Shown piece by piece: positions 4,909-7,354 of a stretch of 7,354 nucleotides of DNA (position 1 is the stretch's first letter; each line of letters starts with the position of its first letter). The notes under the pieces were generated by a model. It searched no databases, was not told the origin of the DNA, and saw only the letters and a list, made by a program, of their open reading frames with translations. The DNA comes from an uncultured Anaerolineales bacterium (GTDB lineage: Bacteria; Chloroflexota; Anaerolineae; Anaerolineales; UBA11657): positions 1 to 7,354 of the forward strand of contig CAJWGI010000062.1 of assembly GCA_913031335.1 (NCBI GenBank), in the 5' to 3' direction. The position numbers and the translations under genes are program-made.

Positions 4909-5738
4909 AGGCCGCGCCCGACACCGAGCCGGCCAGCGCGCTGGACCTTGCGCCGGAGCACAAGAGAGGCTTCCCACTAAAAAGCCCGTTGCTCGCAGCA
5001 TCGGGCTGCTGGGGCTACGCGAACGAGTACGCCGACCTGATAGAGATGAGTTTGCTGGGCGCGCTGATTACTAATCCGATCAGCCGGCGTCCGCGAAAAC
5101 CAGCTGGCGGAGCGCACGCGCGAAGCGTAGCCGGCGGCGTTGCGCTGCACACCGGGCTGCCCAACCCCGGCCTCTCCGCGGCATTGCGCCGCTTCGCCCC
5201 GATATGGCGGCGCATGCCGTGTGCGGTCATCGTCCATCTGGCGCTGCGCGACGCGGGCGAGGCGCGAAAGTGCGTCGAGCGGCTGGAAGATGTAGAGAAC
5301 GTGCTGGCGATTGAACTCGGATTCCGCCACGACGAAGACGCGCGCGCAGCAGCCGCCACTGTGACCGCGGCCGCGCAGGGCTTGCTGCCACTGGTGGTGC
5401 AGGTGCCGTTTTCGCGCACCGCCGAGTTCAGCGCGCTCGCCGAGCAGGCGGGCGCTCAGGCCGTCTCTGTCAGCGCGCCGCCCCGCGCCGCTCTGACCGC
5501 CGCAGAGGGCTGGTTCGAGGGCCGCATGTATGGCGGCGCCCTGTGCGCGCACACCGTGCAGGTGGTGCGCGCGCTGCGCAGCGAAACCGATTTGCCCATC
5601 ATCGCCGCCGGGGGCGTTCACAGCGCCGAGCAGATTAATGCGCTGCTTTCGGCGGGCGCGAGGGCAGTGCAACTTGACTCCGTGGTATGGATCGACGCGC
5701 CAAAAGTGAACGCGATACTGCAATCATGGAAACGCTGA
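4905..5738 (+). CDS. PyrD-like TIM-barrel protein (divergent DHOD, catalytic motifs replaced)
   Basis: A 277-residue protein that follows the dihydroorotate dehydrogenase layout: SPLLAASGCWG (27-37), GALITNPISRRP (52-63), TGLPNPG (83-89), PIIAAGGVHSAEQ (231-243) and GARAVQLDS (251-259). Against class 1 DHODs several key residues are gone: the Lys of 'TKT' is N57, the NxSCPN loop with the class 1B catalytic Cys is IELGF (136-140), the 'VKL' Lys is Q166, and the 'QVGT' phosphate-binding end is QLDS. Only the GGV glycine loop of the FMN site is well kept. It therefore probably does not oxidise dihydroorotate; it might be a structural partner or an enzyme with another substrate. The ATG at 4905 overlaps the deacetylase stop; an upstream extension to 4737 lies wholly within the deacetylase gene. 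It overlaps rsmG by 13 bp. Confidence 0.78.
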   Translation: MKAAPDTEPASALDLAPEHKRGFPLKSPLLAASGCWGYANEYADLIEMSLLGALITNPISRRPRKPAGGAHARSVAGGVALHTGLPNPGLSAALRRFAPIWRRMPCAVIVHLALRDAGEARKCVERLEDVENVLAIELGFRHDEDARAAAATVTAAAQGLLPLVVQVPFSRTAEFSALAEQAGAQAVSVSAPPRAALTAAEGWFEGRMYGGALCAHTVQVVRALRSETDLPIIAAGGVHSAEQINALLSAGARAVQLDSVVWIDAPKVNAILQSWKR

Positions 5739-6451
5739 AGCGTTCGGCGAAAGATCTGCTCGGCCTGAAATTGACCCGGGCGCAGCTGCAGGCCTTTGAG
5801 AATTACGCGCTTGAGCTGACGGCGTGGAACCAGCACACTAACCTGACCACCATCCTCGATCCACAGGACATCCTGGTGAAGCACTTTCTGGATTCACTTT
5901 CCTGCCTGCCGGCCATCAATCGCCGCCACAACCCGAAGCGAGCGCTGCGCGTGGTGGACGTGGGTTCGGGCGCAGGGTTCCCCGGACTGCCGCTGGCAAT
6001 CATGCGCCCGGACATTCAGTTGACGCTGGTGGACGCCACCGAAAAAAAATGTGCTTTTCTGCGCCACATGGTGGCCGAACTGGGTTTGATCACCGCGCGC
6101 GTGCTACATCGCCGCGCCGAGAATCTGGGATGGGACCGCGAGCATCGGGGGCATTATGACTGGGCTATTGCCCGCGCTGTGGCGCGCCTGCCGGTACTGT
6201 TGGAATACCTGCTGCCGCTCACGCGCAGCGACGGGCGCTGCCTAGCACAGAAAAGCGAGGGCGCGCGCACGGAGATTCAAGCTGCTGGGCGGGCGCTGGC
6301 TGTACTGGGCGGCGAGGTGGAAAACGTGCTGTCAGTCGAACTGCCCGGAATCGCGGAGCCGCGCCACCTGATCGTAATAAAAAAAGTGGCCGCCACGCCG
6401 GACGGGTACCCCCGTCGCGCGGGCGTGCCCGTGAAACGACCGCTGCGGTAA
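5726..6451 (+). CDS. rsmG: 16S rRNA (guanine-527-N7)-methyltransferase RsmG
   Basis: A 241-residue cytosolic enzyme that methylates N7 of G527 in 16S rRNA using S-adenosylmethionine; loss in other bacteria gives low-level streptomycin resistance. The SAM-binding motif I is DVGSGAGFPG (78-87), followed by LTLVDATEKKCAFL (99-112). Other hallmarks are WNQHTNLT (34-41), VKHFLDSL (51-58), RAVARLPVLLEYLLPL (150-165) and the C-terminal PRRAGVPVKRPL (229-240). The ATG at 5726 gives the usual length and N terminus; an ATG at 5687 would add 13 residues inside the PyrD-like gene. It overlaps that gene by 13 bp, has no Shine-Dalgarno and is probably translated by coupling. It ends 14 bp from the convergent recF stop. 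Complete and probably active. Confidence 0.96.
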   Translation: METLKRSAKDLLGLKLTRAQLQAFENYALELTAWNQHTNLTTILDPQDILVKHFLDSLSCLPAINRRHNPKRALRVVDVGSGAGFPGLPLAIMRPDIQLTLVDATEKKCAFLRHMVAELGLITARVLHRRAENLGWDREHRGHYDWAIARAVARLPVLLEYLLPLTRSDGRCLAQKSEGARTEIQAAGRALAVLGGEVENVLSVELPGIAEPRHLIVIKKVAATPDGYPRRAGVPVKRPLR

Positions 6452-6466
6452 ACGCCGCAAGGGCGT
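6452..6466. terminator. Weak hairpin between convergent rsmG and recF
   Basis: ACGCC (6452-6456) and GGCGT (6462-6466) can form a five-base-pair stem with a five-base loop, filling almost the whole gap between the two stop codons. It is symmetrical and could serve both directions, but no T-run follows on either strand. Listed as a possible bidirectional stop signal only. Confidence 0.22.
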
Positions 6467-7354
6467 CAAGTTTGCACCGACGTCTCGGGCTGCACCGTGC
6501 CGGCGTTCACTCGCCACACGCGCGCCTGACTCCGAAATTGCGGCGCGACCATGTCAAGGTCAGCTGTGGTCAAAAGCACCTGCTCCGCACCGTTGACGCG
6601 CTGCATCAGGCCATGCCGCCGTTCGGGGTCCAATTCCGCCAGCACTTCATCCAGCAGCAGCAGCGGCCATTCACCGCTGCGGTCGCGCATCCACGCCATT
6701 TCAGCCAGCTTCAGCGCCAACACTGCCGTACGAGCCTGACCGCGCGAGCCGAATTCGCCCAGATCAATCCCGCTCAGCATGAAGCGAAATTCATCGCGGT
6801 GTGGCCCGACGAGCGTCATACCGCGCTGCATTTCCTCTTGGCGCCGCTCGCGCAGGCACGCCAGCATTCCAGCAGCTAGCTCCGTCTCCGCAATGGCCGT
6901 GCGACGCAGGCCGGAATCAAGGCCGAGCTCGAGCTGCCCGCCAGGCTGCTCGGCGGGGTCATAAGAGGGACGATATGCCAGCCGCAAGTGCTCACACTCG
7001 GCGGTCAGTTCCTGCTGTAATACGCCGGAATATTGCTCGATTTCCTCCAGCGCACGCGCCCGCCGCGTAATGAGGGTGGCGCCCTGCGCGCACAGGATTT
7101 CGTCCCAGAATTCAAGCTGGTCCACCGTACCCTGCCGTTCCTGCAGATTCTTCAGCAACGCGTTACGTTGAGAGAGCACCTTGGCGTACTCGCGCACGGA
7201 ATTTGCATAGGCAGAATCAACCTGAGAAATGGTGGCATCCAGATAGCGTCGCCGGTCCCCCGGCGAGCCCTCCACCAGCACCATATCCTGCGGGAGGAAC
7301 ATTACCACGTTGACCACGCCCGAAAGCTCCCGCACCCGCCGCTTCAGCCCGTCC
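6466..7354 (-). CDS. recF: DNA replication and repair protein RecF (partial, 5' end outside window)
   Basis: The C-terminal 295 residues of RecF, the SMC-like ATPase that, with RecO and RecR, helps load RecA on gapped DNA. The frame is open to the window edge; the GTG at 7335 is an internal Val codon, since the residues before it (DGLKRR) continue the family pattern. Visible hallmarks (numbered from the first visible residue): LVEGSPGDRRRYLD at 26-39, LVGPHRDE at 181-188, the ABC signature GSRGQART at 202-209, and Walker B plus D-loop LLLLDEVLAELD at 231-242. The signature has Arg where SQGQ is common, and Walker B reads D-E rather than D-D; both look like lineage variation. The Walker A region, about the first 100 residues, is outside the window. 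Convergent with rsmG, 14 bp apart. Confidence 0.96.
   Translation of the reverse strand, partial: DGLKRRVRELSGVVNVVMFLPQDMVLVEGSPGDRRRYLDATISQVDSAYANSVREYAKVLSQRNALLKNLQERQGTVDQLEFWDEILCAQGATLITRRARALEEIEQYSGVLQQELTAECEHLRLAYRPSYDPAEQPGGQLELGLDSGLRRTAIAETELAAGMLACLRERRQEEMQRGMTLVGPHRDEFRFMLSGIDLGEFGSRGQARTAVLALKLAEMAWMRDRSGEWPLLLLDEVLAELDPERRHGLMQRVNGAEQVLLTTADLDMVAPQFRSQARVWRVNAGTVQPETSVQT

Noticed and set aside
4977..5723. Minus-strand open frame (248 codons) opposite the PyrD-like gene
   Set aside because: Composition is Arg/His/Gln-rich without a hydrophobic core, and the plus strand shows a recognisable TIM-barrel family pattern with tight operon spacing.
5687..5725. ATG at 5687 as the rsmG start
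   Set aside because: It would add 13 charged residues before the usual RsmG N terminus and lengthen the overlap with the PyrD-like gene.
6445..6466. Strong rho-independent terminator between rsmG and recF
   Set aside because: Only a five-base-pair stem with no T-run on either strand; kept as a low-confidence hairpin instead.

Overview
The window is a gene-dense, GC-rich stretch of a bacterial chromosome with nine supported protein genes, two of them cut by the window ends. The housekeeping genes (RsmG, RecF, SurE) are clearly bacterial. The combination of a UMF1-type transporter, a DHOD-like pair and this style of RecF (D-E in Walker B) would fit Chloroflexota (Anaerolineae-like), but that assignment is inference from protein character, not a search. 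No tRNA, rRNA, CRISPR, insertion sequence or prophage signal was seen.

Left block, minus strand, read right to left from about 3403: a 70-residue four-cysteine protein; a small HELTH zinc-metallopeptidase-like protein overlapping it by 11 bp; the surE nucleotidase; a UMF1/Atg22-like MFS transporter; and a membrane-anchored protein of unknown function that runs off the left edge. Gaps are about 9-70 bp, so this may be one transcription unit or two.

Right block, plus strand, from 3472: a PyrK-like iron-sulfur protein, a PIG-L (LmbE-type) zinc deacetylase, a PyrD-like TIM-barrel protein and rsmG. They are packed with gaps or overlaps of +3, -4 and -13 bp, so very probably one operon. recF (C-terminal part) lies convergently beyond rsmG and runs off the right edge.

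The two blocks diverge from a 94-bp intergenic region holding a near-perfect inverted repeat (15 bp perfect arms, 18 of 20 overall). Each arm contains an extended -10 box (TGnTATCAT) followed six bases later by an ATG, which predicts mirror-image promoters and leaderless transcripts.

The most unusual proteins are the PyrK-like and PyrD-like pair. They keep the outline of dihydroorotate dehydrogenase B (the PyrK-like protein keeps all four [2Fe-2S] cysteines), but the recognisable flavin, nucleotide and catalytic motifs are replaced. With a deacetylase between them they may form a repurposed redox system rather than pyrimidine synthesis. Nearly all genes lack a Shine-Dalgarno sequence; the transporter is the clear exception.
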